The notes under the pieces are model-generated. The model made no database searches and was not told the DNA's origin. It was given only the letters and a program-made list of their open reading frames with translations. Positions 1-8,786 of a stretch of 26,864 bases of DNA are shown piece after piece. The position numbers were made by a program, and so were the translations under genes. Numbering within the stretch: position 1 is the stretch's first letter; every line of letters begins with the position of its first letter. Source of the stretch: Phyllobacteriaceae bacterium (GTDB taxonomy: Bacteria > Pseudomonadota > Alphaproteobacteria > Rhizobiales > Rhizobiaceae); assembly GCA_024645155.1 (NCBI GenBank), contig JAHEGF010000010.1, positions 1-26,864 of the forward strand. The letters run 5' to 3'.

Positions 1-942
1 GTGGCGCGGCATCGCGGTAATGGTCATCGGCGATTCGCCCTGACCGTATATCTGGCAAAACCGTGGCCCCATAACGTCTACGGCCTCAACTATGTCGACC
101 AGATACATTGGCCCGCCGCCATAGACGATCGTGCGAATACCGTCGCCCTTGTAACCGCTCGTTTTTGCGTGATCGACGAGGCGGCGTACCATGGTTGGCG
201 CTGCAAACATGTGCGCACTGCCAAGGCGAGGGGCAAGGTCACAGATTTCGGCGGCGTCAAAGCCGCCTGATTTCGGTATGCAATGCCGTGCTCCGCGAAG
301 GACATGCTGGAAGTTGTACAGCCCTGCACCATGGGAAATCGGCGCCGCGTAAAGTGCAGTGTCTTCGGGCAGGACGGTGTCGACATCAGTGAAATAGGCA
401 TAGGCCATCGCATGAATATTGCCGTTGGAGATCATCACGCCCTTCGGCTTGCCGGTCGTACCCGATGTGTAAAAGAGCCAGGCCATGTCATCTCGCCCGC
501 GCGGTACCGGCCGGTCCATGATCTCACCGTCGCAATGGGCGGCAAAGGCCGGGCCTTCGATATCGATGACGTTGACACCCCTGGGCGGCAGGCAGGGTTC
601 AAGCGCGCTGCGTTCCAAACCCGATGTGAACACGACACTTGCTTGTGAATCGGCGATGATCCACGCCGCTTCCCTTGCATGGAGCTTGGCATTGATCGGA
701 ACCGCTGCGGCACCGCACCACAAAATGCCGTATAGTGCCTCGAGATACTGCGGCATATTCTTGGCAAATATCGCCACACGGTCGCCGGGCCGGATCGAAA
801 ACCGTTGCCTCAGGGCTTGGCCAAGGGCAGCCGCGTGGCGGGCAAATTCGCCGTAGTCGGCTTCGATTGCCGTCCCGCTCATCAGGGCGGGCCTGGTTCC
901 GCTGGTTCGCGCTGTTCGGAATAGCCACTCGGCCAGGTTCAT
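1..942 (-). CDS. AMP-binding acyl-CoA synthetase/ligase, C-terminal part outside window
   Basis: The reading frame is open from an ATG at 942 to the left edge, giving 314 residues of an ANL-superfamily adenylating enzyme. These enzymes activate a carboxylic acid with ATP and then form a CoA thioester. The phosphate-binding motif YTSGTTGKPKG lies at about residues 158-168, and a YGQGESP motif (usually YGxTE) near residue 300. The C-terminal lid domain is not in the window, so the acid substrate cannot be named; a long- or medium-chain acyl or aryl acid is possible. An in-frame stop at 961-963 excludes a longer N-terminus. The start lies 18 bases after the SDR stop, so the two genes are almost certainly cotranscribed. 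The family call is sure; the substrate is not. Confidence 0.9.
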   Translation of the reverse strand, partial: MNLAEWLFRTARTSGTRPALMSGTAIEADYGEFARHAAALGQALRQRFSIRPGDRVAIFAKNMPQYLEALYGILWCGAAAVPINAKLHAREAAWIIADSQASVVFTSGLERSALEPCLPPRGVNVIDIEGPAFAAHCDGEIMDRPVPRGRDDMAWLFYTSGTTGKPKGVMISNGNIHAMAYAYFTDVDTVLPEDTALYAAPISHGAGLYNFQHVLRGARHCIPKSGGFDAAEICDLAPRLGSAHMFAAPTMVRRLVDHAKTSGYKGDGIRTIVYGGGPMYLVDIVEAVDVMGPRFCQIYGQGESPMTITAMPRH

Positions 943-960
943 GGTGCCAACCCGCAATAT

Positions 961-1710
961 CTAGACGTGCTGTCCGCCATTGATGTGAATCTCGCCGCCG
1001 GTCACGTAGGACGCCTGTTCGGAGCACAGGAAATAGATCGTTTCGGCGACCTCGAATGTTTGCCCGAGGCGGCGTAACGGGATCTGGTCGACCAGCTTCT
1101 CGGTTCCCGGAGACAGTATTGCGGTTTCGATTTCGCCCGGTGCGATGGCATTGACGCGTATGCCGTGCGGACCGAAGTCGGCCGCCATTTCGCGGGTCAG
1201 CGATGCCAGTGCCGCTTTGGACGTTGCATAGGCAGTGCCGGCAAAGGGATGGACACGGCCGCCGGCAATCGATGTAACGTTGACAATCGAACCTTTTACC
1301 GCCGCAAGTTCGGCAAACAGACCGCGCGCAAGCATGATCGGCGCCAGAAAATTCACCTGGAAAACATCGCGCCACACATCCATTGGCGTATTGATCGAAT
1401 TCATTCGCCCACCGCCGTCGAGTTTCGGAGAAATCCCTGCATTGTTGACCAGGGCGTTCAATTGTCCTCCATTGGCCTGCAGACGATCGCGCATTTCCGA
1501 AATGGCGCCGCCGACATCGTCGGGATTGGAAAGATCGACCTGGATATGATCCTCCGGCCCGGCGGGCCACGGGCAGTCCTCGGCAAATGCATGCCTGGAA
1601 CAGGTGATTACACGCCAGCCTTCCTTCGAGAAACGCTTGACGGTTGCATGGCCGATCCCCCGGCTTGCGCCGGTCAAAACCAGTGTTTTGCGTTCATCGC
1701 GTGTGGACAT
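961..1710 (-). CDS. SDR-family NAD(P)-dependent oxidoreductase
   Basis: This 249-residue protein is a classical short-chain dehydrogenase/reductase. The cofactor-binding TGASRGIG is at residues 13-20, NNAG at 89-92, and the catalytic Asn120, Ser147, Tyr161 and Lys165 are all present. The C-terminal NGGQHV ending is typical of FabG-like members. It should reduce a ketone or oxidise an alcohol, but the substrate cannot be read from the sequence. I chose the ATG at 1710 because AGGGAG sits 8 bases upstream; a GTG immediately before it (1713) would add one residue. It is the first gene of a leftward pair with the acyl-CoA ligase, which suggests breakdown or modification of an acyl or aromatic compound. 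Confidence 0.9.
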   Translation of the reverse strand: MSTRDERKTLVLTGASRGIGHATVKRFSKEGWRVITCSRHAFAEDCPWPAGPEDHIQVDLSNPDDVGGAISEMRDRLQANGGQLNALVNNAGISPKLDGGGRMNSINTPMDVWRDVFQVNFLAPIMLARGLFAELAAVKGSIVNVTSIAGGRVHPFAGTAYATSKAALASLTREMAADFGPHGIRVNAIAPGEIETAILSPGTEKLVDQIPLRRLGQTFEVAETIYFLCSEQASYVTGGEIHINGGQHV

Positions 1711-1763
1711 CACCTGTTCTCCCTGCCTCTATCTAGCCGAAGCTTCGCGACGTGGCGAGAGCG

Positions 1764-1792
1764 TTGAACGCGTCAATGAAAAACCATAGGGT
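1764..1792 (+). promoter_or_regulatory. Candidate glpK promoter
   Basis: TTGAAC (1764-1769) and TAGGGT (1787-1792) are separated by 17 bases in the 112-base gap between the divergent SDR and glycerol kinase genes. The -35 matches the consensus fairly well; the -10 is weak. The gap also holds the 10-base palindrome CGAAGCTTCG at 1738-1747. No clear GlpR operator was seen. Confidence 0.3.
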
Positions 1793-1822
1793 CGCTGCGA
1801 GAGTTTACACAGGGAGTGCAAA

Positions 1823-3313
1823 ATGACGGGTCATATTCTCGCCATCGATCAGGGGACCACTTCGAGCCGCGCGATCGTGTTCGACAGGAAAATGCGCATT
1901 GCCGGTGTCGGTCAAAAAGAGTTTGCCCAGCATTTCCCGGACTCCGGCTGGGTTGAGCATGATCCCGACGAAATCTGGAAGACCGTGTTGTCGACTTGCA
2001 AAACTGCCTTGCGCAAGGCCGGGGTCACGGCGGAAAAAATAGCCGCCATCGGTATTACAAATCAGCGCGAAACGATTGTCGTGTGGGACCGCAAAACCGG
2101 CAAATCGGTGCACAACGCGATTGTCTGGCAGGATCGGCGGACCGCTTCCCTGTGCCGCAAGCTCAAGAACCAGGGTCTGGAAACAACATTCAGCAGGAAA
2201 ACCGGCCTGCTTCTGGATCCGTATTTTTCGGGCACCAAACTGTCCTGGCTGCTGTCAAGGGTCCCGGGTGCAAGGGCCAAGGCCAGACGCGGGGAATTGT
2301 TGTTTGGAACAATCGACACCTTCCTGATCTGGCGTCTGACCGGAGGCAGGTGCCACGTGACCGATGCAACCAATGCGTCACGGACATTGCTTTACAACAT
2401 CGCTGACGGCGCCTGGGATGAGGATTTGTGCAAGATACTCGATATTCCGATGGCCATGCTGCCGGAGGTCAAGGATTGCGCGGCAAATTTCGGCTCCACC
2501 CGGAAGGAACTGCTTGGTGCCGAGATCCCCATTCTCGGAGTGGCAGGCGACCAGCAGGCGGCGACAATCGGACAGGCGTGTTTTTCGCCCGGAATGGTGA
2601 AATCGACATACGGCACCGGTTGCTTTGCACTGATTAATACCGGATCAGATATGGTCCGCTCCAAAAACCGGCTTTTGACCACCATCGCCTACCGGCTGAA
2701 CGGCAGGACGACCTATGCGCTGGAAGGCTCCATTTTCGTTGCCGGCGCCGCCGTCCAGTGGCTGCGTGACGGGCTGGGGATCATCAAGTCCGCCGCCGAA
2801 ACCGGCAAGCTGGCGGCAAGAGCCGATCCAAACCAGGACGTCTATCTGGTTCCGGCATTTGTCGGCCTTGGTGCGCCGTGGTGGGATGCCGAGGCACGCG
2901 GCACCATGGTTGGCATGACGCGCAACACGGGGCGCGCCGAATTTGCCAGGGCGGCGCTTGAGGCGGTGGCCTATCAAACATGCGATCTGGTAGCCGCCAT
3001 GAACCGGGACTGGAAAGGCAGCGCCAGGACAGTGCTGCGTGTTGATGGCGGGATGGTTGCATCCGACTGGACAATGCAGCGGCTCGCCGATCTCCTTGAT
3101 GCTCCCGTTGACCGCCCGACAATACTCGAAACAACGGCACTGGGTGCCGCCTGGCTTGCCGGTTCGAAAGCGGGCATCTGGCCTAACCGCAGCGCTTTCG
3201 CCAAGTCGTGGGCACTTGACCGGCGGTTCCGCCCGCAAATGGACGACAAGACCAGGAAGGCGAAACTGAAAGGCTGGAAAGGCGCTGTTTCGCGCACCTT
3301 GTCGGACAGATAG
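1823..3313 (+). CDS. glpK: Glycerol kinase
   Basis: Glycerol kinase phosphorylates cytosolic glycerol with ATP to sn-glycerol 3-phosphate. The 496-residue protein is full length (the E. coli enzyme is about 500). FGGY-kinase signatures are clear: DQGTTSSR at residues 9-16 (phosphate loop), GITNQRET followed by WQDRR (glycerol contacts), GDQQAA (catalytic Asp region), a GTGCF motif, and GLGAPWWDAEARG in the C-terminal domain. AGGGAG stands 6 bases before the ATG. No glpF, glpD or other glp gene is adjacent, so glycerol uptake and the dehydrogenase must be encoded elsewhere. Its stop codon is 3 bases from the stop of the convergent penicillin-binding protein gene, leaving no room for a terminator between them. 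Confidence 0.97.
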   Translation: MTGHILAIDQGTTSSRAIVFDRKMRIAGVGQKEFAQHFPDSGWVEHDPDEIWKTVLSTCKTALRKAGVTAEKIAAIGITNQRETIVVWDRKTGKSVHNAIVWQDRRTASLCRKLKNQGLETTFSRKTGLLLDPYFSGTKLSWLLSRVPGARAKARRGELLFGTIDTFLIWRLTGGRCHVTDATNASRTLLYNIADGAWDEDLCKILDIPMAMLPEVKDCAANFGSTRKELLGAEIPILGVAGDQQAATIGQACFSPGMVKSTYGTGCFALINTGSDMVRSKNRLLTTIAYRLNGRTTYALEGSIFVAGAAVQWLRDGLGIIKSAAETGKLAARADPNQDVYLVPAFVGLGAPWWDAEARGTMVGMTRNTGRAEFARAALEAVAYQTCDLVAAMNRDWKGSARTVLRVDGGMVASDWTMQRLADLLDAPVDRPTILETTALGAAWLAGSKAGIWPNRSAFAKSWALDRRFRPQMDDKTRKAKLKGWKGAVSRTLSDR

Positions 3314-3316
3314 GCT

Positions 3317-5380
3317 CTAGCGGCCGAAAATGATGTCCAGAATTGTCGTCTTGTCGCGCTTTTGTGGGTTCACACCGACATCTGCCGGCGGAACCAGCCT
3401 TGTCGAACCGGTGATTTCGCCGCGATCGGGATTGTCGCCAGGCATATCCGGTTTCTGCGCGACATTTGCAGGTTGCCGGATCACGGTTCCCGGCAGGGGC
3501 GCCTTGGCAACACCATTATGGGCAGCAACCATGAATTCCCTCCAGGCCATCGCCGGCAGTGTGCCGCCGGTAACGTGGCGCATCGGTGTTCCGTCGTCAT
3601 TTCCAAACCACACACCGGTTGTCAGATTGGCGGTGTAGCCGACAAACCAGGCATCGCGCGATTTTTGACTTGTGCCGGTCTTGCCCGCCGCAGGCCAGCC
3701 GAAATCGGCACGCCTTGCGGTTCCGTGCGTTATTGTTTCAGCCATCATCATGTTCATCATGCCGGCAATTTCGGAACGGACCACCTGCGGTGCGCCGCCA
3801 TGGGGCCTATTGTAGAGAACCTTTCCCGAGGCCGTGGTAACGCGGCGAATGAAATGGACCGGGGGCCGGTAGCCCCCGTTTGCATAGGGTGTATAGGCGG
3901 TAGTCAGCTCAATAAGGGTGACCTCCGAGGTTCCAAGCGCAATCGAGGCATTGCGGTTCAGCTTTGAATCGATACCCATGCGGTGCGCTGTTTCGATCAC
4001 CGCCCTGGCCCCGATCTCGTTGACCAGTCTTGCCGAAACCGAGTTGAGTGATTTGGCAAGTGCGGTCGTCAGCGTCACCGGTCCGTAATACTTGCCCTTG
4101 TAGTTTTCCGGTTTCCACTTGCCGATCCGCACGGGCGCATCCTGACGGATCGTGGCGGGGGACAGGCCGCTTTCGAGCGCTGCCTGGAACACGAACGGCT
4201 TGAACGCGGATCCCGGCTGGCGCAGCGCTTCGGATGCCCGGTCAAACTGGCTGTCTGCATAGTCGTGGCCGCCGACCATTGCCCGCACCGCGCCCGACCC
4301 GTCAATGGAAACCAGCGCGCCCTGGCTTACCCGCCCCTTCTCACGGTTCTCCTTGATCAAACGGCGAATCGATTTTTCCGCGACATGCTGCAAATCGAGG
4401 TCCACGGAGGTATCGACGATAATGTCCTCGCGCACGGCGCCGACAATGCCGGCAAGGTCGGCCATCACGCGGTCGGCGACGTAGTTTTCCGATCCCGTCC
4501 AGTAGGACGCGGCTTTTCTGGCCGGGGTGCTGATGGCAGCCGTCATCTCGCGGTCGCCAATCATGTTTTCCTCGCGCATTGCCGCAAGAACGATCTGCGC
4601 GCGCTCCTCCGCAGCCTTGTGGTCGCGCGCTGGCGACAATCGCGATGGCGCCTTCAAAAGCCCGGCCATCAAGGCGGCCTCCGAAAGCGCAAGGTCGCGC
4701 GCAGGTTTTCCAAAATAGCGCCGTGCCGCTGCCTGGGCGCCATAGGAACCGGAGCCGAAATAGACCCGGTTCAAATACATCTCGAGAATCTGGTCCTTGG
4801 TGTATTCGTGCTCGAGCCATAATGCGAGCAGGACTTCCTGTAACTTGCGCTCAATCGTCCGGTCCGGTTTCAGAAAAAGATTTTTTGCAAGCTGCTGCGT
4901 CAGTGTCGAACCACCCTGCACCCAGCGGAGCTGAACGGCATTGTGGACCATCGCCCGGGCCAGCCCGACGGGATCAATGCCGAAATGCTTGTGAAACCGC
5001 CTGTCTTCGATGGCAATGACGGCCAGCGGCAAATAGGGGGACATTTCATGCAGGCCGATCGCCTCGCCACCGGTCATGCCGCGATTGGCAATCAGTTTCC
5101 CGTCGATCGACACGATCTTCACGTTCGGCGGCCGGTCGGGAATGGCCCACGTGGTCGCCGATGGCATTTTTGCGCCGTACCATGCAACCATGCCGGTAGC
5201 GGCAATTCCGCCCCAAAGCGCCACGACCAGCGACCAATAAGTTATTGCTCCGAAAATGCCGAATGTGCCGCGCCGCTTGGCCTTTTTTGGCCGCGTGCGC
5301 CTGCGCTGCGCCGGCGGTTTGCCACCGCGCTTTTCAAACGCCGGTTCAATACGTTTTTTTGAACTTTTCCGTCTGGTCAT
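3317..5380 (-). CDS. Class A penicillin-binding protein (PBP1A-type transglycosylase/transpeptidase)
   Basis: A bifunctional peptidoglycan synthase of 687 residues. A very basic cytoplasmic tail (residues 1-40) leads into one membrane segment (about 43-66). The GT51 glycosyltransferase domain follows, with catalytic Glu125 in IEDRRFHKHFG and GGSTLTQQLAKNLFL at 157-171. The transpeptidase domain has the SxxK motif Ser391-x-x-Lys394, SxN at Ser444-Leu-Asn446 and KTGT at 567-570, so both activities should be intact. It polymerises and cross-links glycan on the periplasmic side of the inner membrane. I chose the ATG at 5380 (GGA 7 bases upstream) over a TTG two codons earlier. It is divergent from a membrane acyltransferase gene and shares a CtrA-type box with it, suggesting cell-cycle control. 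Alphaproteobacteria often carry several paralogues, so I give no symbol. Confidence 0.93.
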   Translation of the reverse strand: MTRRKSSKKRIEPAFEKRGGKPPAQRRRTRPKKAKRRGTFGIFGAITYWSLVVALWGGIAATGMVAWYGAKMPSATTWAIPDRPPNVKIVSIDGKLIANRGMTGGEAIGLHEMSPYLPLAVIAIEDRRFHKHFGIDPVGLARAMVHNAVQLRWVQGGSTLTQQLAKNLFLKPDRTIERKLQEVLLALWLEHEYTKDQILEMYLNRVYFGSGSYGAQAAARRYFGKPARDLALSEAALMAGLLKAPSRLSPARDHKAAEERAQIVLAAMREENMIGDREMTAAISTPARKAASYWTGSENYVADRVMADLAGIVGAVREDIIVDTSVDLDLQHVAEKSIRRLIKENREKGRVSQGALVSIDGSGAVRAMVGGHDYADSQFDRASEALRQPGSAFKPFVFQAALESGLSPATIRQDAPVRIGKWKPENYKGKYYGPVTLTTALAKSLNSVSARLVNEIGARAVIETAHRMGIDSKLNRNASIALGTSEVTLIELTTAYTPYANGGYRPPVHFIRRVTTASGKVLYNRPHGGAPQVVRSEIAGMMNMMMAETITHGTARRADFGWPAAGKTGTSQKSRDAWFVGYTANLTTGVWFGNDDGTPMRHVTGGTLPAMAWREFMVAAHNGVAKAPLPGTVIRQPANVAQKPDMPGDNPDRGEITGSTRLVPPADVGVNPQKRDKTTILDIIFGR

Positions 5381-5446
5381 CGGCAATTCCGGTATGTTTC
5401 ATCAGCACTGCTCTCAGCGGTGCGTTATGAACCTAGGCTTGGCGGT

Positions 5447-5461
5447 TTAAGGCGGGGTTAA
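5447..5461. promoter_or_regulatory. Perfect CtrA-type binding box (TTAA-N7-TTAA)
   Basis: TTAA at 5447-5450 and TTAA at 5458-5461 are separated by exactly seven bases (GGCGGGG). This is the full consensus for the alphaproteobacterial cell-cycle response regulator CtrA. The box is 67 bases upstream of the penicillin-binding protein start and 87 bases upstream of the acyltransferase start, within the 168-base divergent gap, so it could act on either promoter. Confidence 0.55.
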
Positions 5462-5548
5462 ATATAAACTCCAATGCGGTAAAAACAGGTTTTGCGAAGC
5501 ATTAACCCGTTTCACCTAAAGTATAGCCTCCGGAAAGAGGACAAACCG

Positions 5549-6646
5549 ATGCCAACCGTCCATCGGATCGACTGGGTCGATCTGGCAAAAGGCATATGTA
5601 TTATCTTTGTCGTCATGGTTCACTCGACACTCGGTGTTGAAAAAGCCATGGGCCAGGAAGGTTGGATGCATCAGCTTGTCGCTTTTGCGCGACCGTTCCG
5701 CATGCCTGATTTTTTCATGATTTCCGGGTTGTTCCTCGGATTGGTGATTGACCGTCCGATGACACGGTATGTTGACCGCAAGGTGATCCATTTTGCCTAT
5801 TTTTACGCTTTGTGGCTGACGATCCAGTTTGTATTCAAGGCGCCCGGCATCGCGGCCGAACAGGGATGGAGCGCGGCGGTCGGTCTTTACCTGTGGTCCT
5901 ATATCCAGCCCTTTGGCACACTGTGGTTCATCTATATCCTGCCCGTGTTTTTCCTGTTTACCAGGCTCGTGCGCACACTCCCGGTCTGGTTCGTGCTCAT
6001 CTGGGCAATTGTCATGGAAGCACTGCCTTTCCATACCGGCTGGGTCTCGATTGACGAGTTTGCCGCCCGTTACGTATATTTCTTCATCGGTTACGCGTTT
6101 GCTGCAAATATTTTTACCATTGCAGCCTGGCTCCGCGAAAGACCGGTTGCCGCGCTGGCGCTTCTTGCCGCCTGGGCGCCATTGAACGCGGTCGCCGTGT
6201 TCACGCCGGCTCCTGCCTCGACTGCCTACCTGCTCCAGCCGGAAACCGGATTTTCGGGCGCAACTGGTGGCCTTTCGGAATTGCCGGGAATCTCTTTCAT
6301 GCTCGGTCTCGCCGGAGCCCTTGCCATCGTCGGCGTTGCATCATTGCTCGTTCGGCTCCCATGGGCGAACTGGCTTTCATGGCTCGGCGCACACTCGATC
6401 GTTGTCTATCTCGCCTTCTTCCTGCCAATGGCCGTTACCCGTGTCGCCCTGGTCAAGACCGGTCTGATAGCCGACGTCGGAACCGTCTCGCTATTGGCCA
6501 ATATCGCGGGCGTTGCCGGTCCGGTCGTCCTCTACGGCATGATTCAATGGACCGGCTATGGGCGGTTCCTGTTCACGCGCCCCGCCTGGTTGTCAATCGA
6601 CCGGACGTCCAACGCGCAATCCGGACCCATTGCGCTCGCAAAATAG
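5549..6646 (+). CDS. Acyltransferase-3 (OatA/OafA-like) membrane protein
   Basis: This 365-residue integral membrane protein belongs to the acyltransferase-3 family, which moves acetyl or other acyl groups onto cell-surface glycans, glucans or lipids. The family His appears early in VVMVHSTLG, followed by the Arg-containing RPFRMPDFFMISGLFLG region. About ten hydrophobic segments fill the protein and there is no extra SGNH domain. The start is fixed by GGAAAGAGG (5532-5540), 8 bases before the ATG; the frame extends upstream to a TTG at 5492, but without a ribosome site. The acceptor is unknown. Divergence from a peptidoglycan synthase over a shared CtrA-type box hints at envelope glycan modification (inference). 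The stop is 6 bases from the convergent exonuclease stop. Confidence 0.85.
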   Translation: MPTVHRIDWVDLAKGICIIFVVMVHSTLGVEKAMGQEGWMHQLVAFARPFRMPDFFMISGLFLGLVIDRPMTRYVDRKVIHFAYFYALWLTIQFVFKAPGIAAEQGWSAAVGLYLWSYIQPFGTLWFIYILPVFFLFTRLVRTLPVWFVLIWAIVMEALPFHTGWVSIDEFAARYVYFFIGYAFAANIFTIAAWLRERPVAALALLAAWAPLNAVAVFTPAPASTAYLLQPETGFSGATGGLSELPGISFMLGLAGALAIVGVASLLVRLPWANWLSWLGAHSIVVYLAFFLPMAVTRVALVKTGLIADVGTVSLLANIAGVAGPVVLYGMIQWTGYGRFLFTRPAWLSIDRTSNAQSGPIALAK

Positions 6647-6652
6647 CACTGT

Positions 6653-7270
6653 TCAGCTGTGGGAAAATATGTCTTCCTCGCCCCAACCCATGAGATCGAG
6701 GCGGGACCTGGCAGGCAGAAACCGGAAACATTCCGCTGCCACCCTTGCCCGTCCCTCGCGATCCAGGCGCTTGTCGAGTACTTTTTTCAAGCGGTGCAGG
6801 TAAAGCACGTCAGATGCCGCATATTCCAGTTGGGCCTCGCTCAGATGTTCGGCAGCCCAGTCCGACGACTGTTGCTGTTTAGACAGTTGTACATCGAGAA
6901 GCTCGTTGCAGATGTCCTTCAGTCCGTGCCGATCGGTATAGGTGCGCGTAAGGCGTGATGCGATTTTCGTACAGTAGACAGGCGCTGCAAAGGTGCCGAA
7001 TGCATGACCCAGTACCGCCACATCGAAACGGCCGAAATGAAACAGTTTCAAAATCTTGCGATTGCGCAGCAGGGTCTGGATATTGGGTGCGCGTTTCTGG
7101 CCCGGTTCGATTTGCACCACGTCGGCGGTGCCGTCGCCAGGCGACAATTGAATGACGCACAGGCGGTCACGAAGCGGATTGAGGCCGAGGGTCTCCGTAT
7201 CGATTGCCACCGCGTCGACGTCGTAATGTCCAAGATCCGGCAGGTCGTTTCTGTGATGGCGTATGGTCAC
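6653..7270 (-). CDS. RNase D-like 3'-5' exonuclease (DEDDy)
   Basis: This 205-residue protein consists of one DEDDy exonuclease domain. Metal-binding residues are Asp24 and Glu26 (DTET), Asp83 (FHFGRFD) and Tyr150/Asp154 (YAASD). It lacks the HRDC domains of E. coli RNase D (about 375 residues) and matches the short form common in alphaproteobacteria. It probably trims 3' ends of structured RNAs such as tRNA precursors. The start is a GTG preceded by GGAGGG with 9-base spacing. An upstream in-frame ATG at 7327 would overlap the dipeptidase gene by 37 bases and has no comparable ribosome site. The gene lies 20 bases downstream of the dipeptidase gene and is probably cotranscribed with it. Confidence 0.9.
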   Translation of the reverse strand: MTIRHHRNDLPDLGHYDVDAVAIDTETLGLNPLRDRLCVIQLSPGDGTADVVQIEPGQKRAPNIQTLLRNRKILKLFHFGRFDVAVLGHAFGTFAAPVYCTKIASRLTRTYTDRHGLKDICNELLDVQLSKQQQSSDWAAEHLSEAQLEYAASDVLYLHRLKKVLDKRLDREGRARVAAECFRFLPARSRLDLMGWGEEDIFSHS

Positions 7271-7290
7271 GGGCGGTATCCCTCCGGTAT

Positions 7291-8673
7291 CTATTGTTGT
7301 GAAATCGCTGCAAGTATACGGGCCCATGATCGCTGGCCCTTGTGGAACGACGACAGTTCGTATTTCTCATTTGGCGAATGAATGCGGTCGTCTGCAAGTC
7401 CAAAACCGGCGAGCAGCGAATCCATCCCCAGCAGCGACTGAAAATCTCCGACAATCGGGATCGAACCACCCATCGCGATCATCACCGCAGGTTTTGGCCA
7501 TTCGTCATTCAGCGCCTTGCGGGCGGTTTGCAGCAATGGCGAATCGTAGGGCAGCTGGATCGCAGGTGAACCGCCGTGATTGATGAACTCCACCGAACAG
7601 TCACCGGGGATCCGCTCTTTGACAAAGGCACGAAAACCGGCGCGAATCTTCTCGGGATCCTGACTGTGCACCAGCCGGAAAGAAACTTTTGCCGACGCCT
7701 GGGCAGGTATGACGGTCTTGAACCCGGTACCGGTATAGCCGCCGTGAATTCCGTTTACTTCCGCGGTCGGACGTGCCCAGGTCAATTCCAGTACCGAGCG
7801 ACCCTTTTCTCCTGACGGCACCGACAGGCCGATTTCACCCAGCACTGATTGCGCCGTGCGCCCGAGGCCGTCCCATGTTGCAAGCACGTCCGGTGGCGTT
7901 TCCTCGACACCGTCATAAAAACCGGGGATCGTAATGCTCCCATCCGCGTCGTGCAGGTCCGCCAGCGCCTTGGCAAGGATATGGATCGGATTTGCGGCAA
8001 CGCCGCCATAATAGCCCGAATGCAGGTCGCGGTTTGCCGCCTTGACGATGATTTCTTCCTCGGTCAGTCCACGCAGGCCAGCCGATATCGCAGGCGTCTG
8101 CCTGTCCCACATGTTGGTGTCGCACACCAGCGCAAAGTCGGCTTTCAATTCCCCGGCATTGGCTTCGAGGAATGGCTTGAGCGAAGGCGATCCGGTTTCT
8201 TCCTCTCCCTCAAACAGGATTGTCACACGACAGGGCAACGTGCCCAGCACGGCCTTGTATGCCCTGCAGGCTTCGACAAAGGTCATCAACTGGCCCTTGT
8301 CGTCACAAGCTCCGCGCGCGGCGATGACCTTGCGTCCGCCACCCATGTCGACAAGGCCGGGTTCAAACGGATCCGTTTCCCACAATTCGATCGGATCGAC
8401 AGGCTGAACGTCGTAGTGGCCGTAAAACAGGACATGCGGGCCGTCGCCTTGATGATGGCCGACAACCATCGGGTGCCCACCGGTGTCGCGAACCGTGGCA
8501 TCAAAACCGATCGATTGCAGGTCGGCCGCCAACCATTCGGCGGCCTTGCGGCAATCACTCTTGTAGCCCGGATCAGTCGAGATCGACTTGATGCGCAACA
8601 GCGCAAACAGGTTTTCAATGCTTTGGTCCAGGTTGCTGTCGATTTTCGACAGGACAGCATCAAGTTCCGGCAT
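7291..8673 (-). CDS. M20 family dipeptidase (metallopeptidase)
   Basis: A cytosolic 460-residue M20-family metallopeptidase of the carnosinase/DapE-like group, expected to cleave dipeptides or related amide bonds with two zinc ions. Metal ligands and catalytic residues are visible: His86 and Asp88 in FYGHYDVQP, Asp124 in GACDDKG, and Glu157/Glu158 in FEGEEETGSP. The dimerisation-domain His appears in DLHSGYYGG and the final His in DRIHSPNEKYE. The length is normal for the family. AAGGA lies 7 bases before the ATG. A terminator-like hairpin ends 72 bases upstream on the same strand, so the gene either has its own promoter after it or is controlled by read-through. The exact peptide substrate cannot be told. 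Confidence 0.92.
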   Translation of the reverse strand: MPELDAVLSKIDSNLDQSIENLFALLRIKSISTDPGYKSDCRKAAEWLAADLQSIGFDATVRDTGGHPMVVGHHQGDGPHVLFYGHYDVQPVDPIELWETDPFEPGLVDMGGGRKVIAARGACDDKGQLMTFVEACRAYKAVLGTLPCRVTILFEGEEETGSPSLKPFLEANAGELKADFALVCDTNMWDRQTPAISAGLRGLTEEEIIVKAANRDLHSGYYGGVAANPIHILAKALADLHDADGSITIPGFYDGVEETPPDVLATWDGLGRTAQSVLGEIGLSVPSGEKGRSVLELTWARPTAEVNGIHGGYTGTGFKTVIPAQASAKVSFRLVHSQDPEKIRAGFRAFVKERIPGDCSVEFINHGGSPAIQLPYDSPLLQTARKALNDEWPKPAVMIAMGGSIPIVGDFQSLLGMDSLLAGFGLADDRIHSPNEKYELSSFHKGQRSWARILAAISQQ

Positions 8674-8744
8674 GGCACGTTCCTTCGATCGGCAGTTGTT
8701 ACAATGAAGCTGTAGAGCAAATCATGGCTGTGCGGAAACCCCGG

Positions 8745-8786
8745 AAAAAGAAAAAGCCGCCGTGATGGAGGGGGAATCACGGCGGC
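8745..8786 (-). terminator. Rho-independent terminator, leftward
   Basis: A perfect 11-bp stem (arms 8756-8766 and 8776-8786, GCCGCCGTGAT/ATCACGGCGGC) with a 9-base loop is followed on the minus strand by TTTTTCTTTTT (8755-8745). On the plus strand there is no T-run after the hairpin, so it works leftward only. Confidence 0.85.

Noticed and set aside
599..1570. Leftward 323-codon open frame spanning the ends of the SDR and acyl-CoA ligase genes
   Set aside because: It is a different frame of two clearly recognisable genes, with an Arg/Cys-rich composition and no family signature.
5487..5530. Sigma-70 promoter for the acyltransferase (TATAGC near the start, TTGCGA upstream)
   Set aside because: The spacing is about 24 bases, too long for a usual promoter.
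5492..5548. N-terminal extension of the acyltransferase from a TTG
   Set aside because: There is a strong ribosome site directly before the internal ATG at 5549 and none before the TTG.
7849..8715. Rightward 288-codon open frame opposite the dipeptidase
   Set aside because: The opposite strand encodes a full M20 peptidase with all metal ligands; this frame shows no domain.
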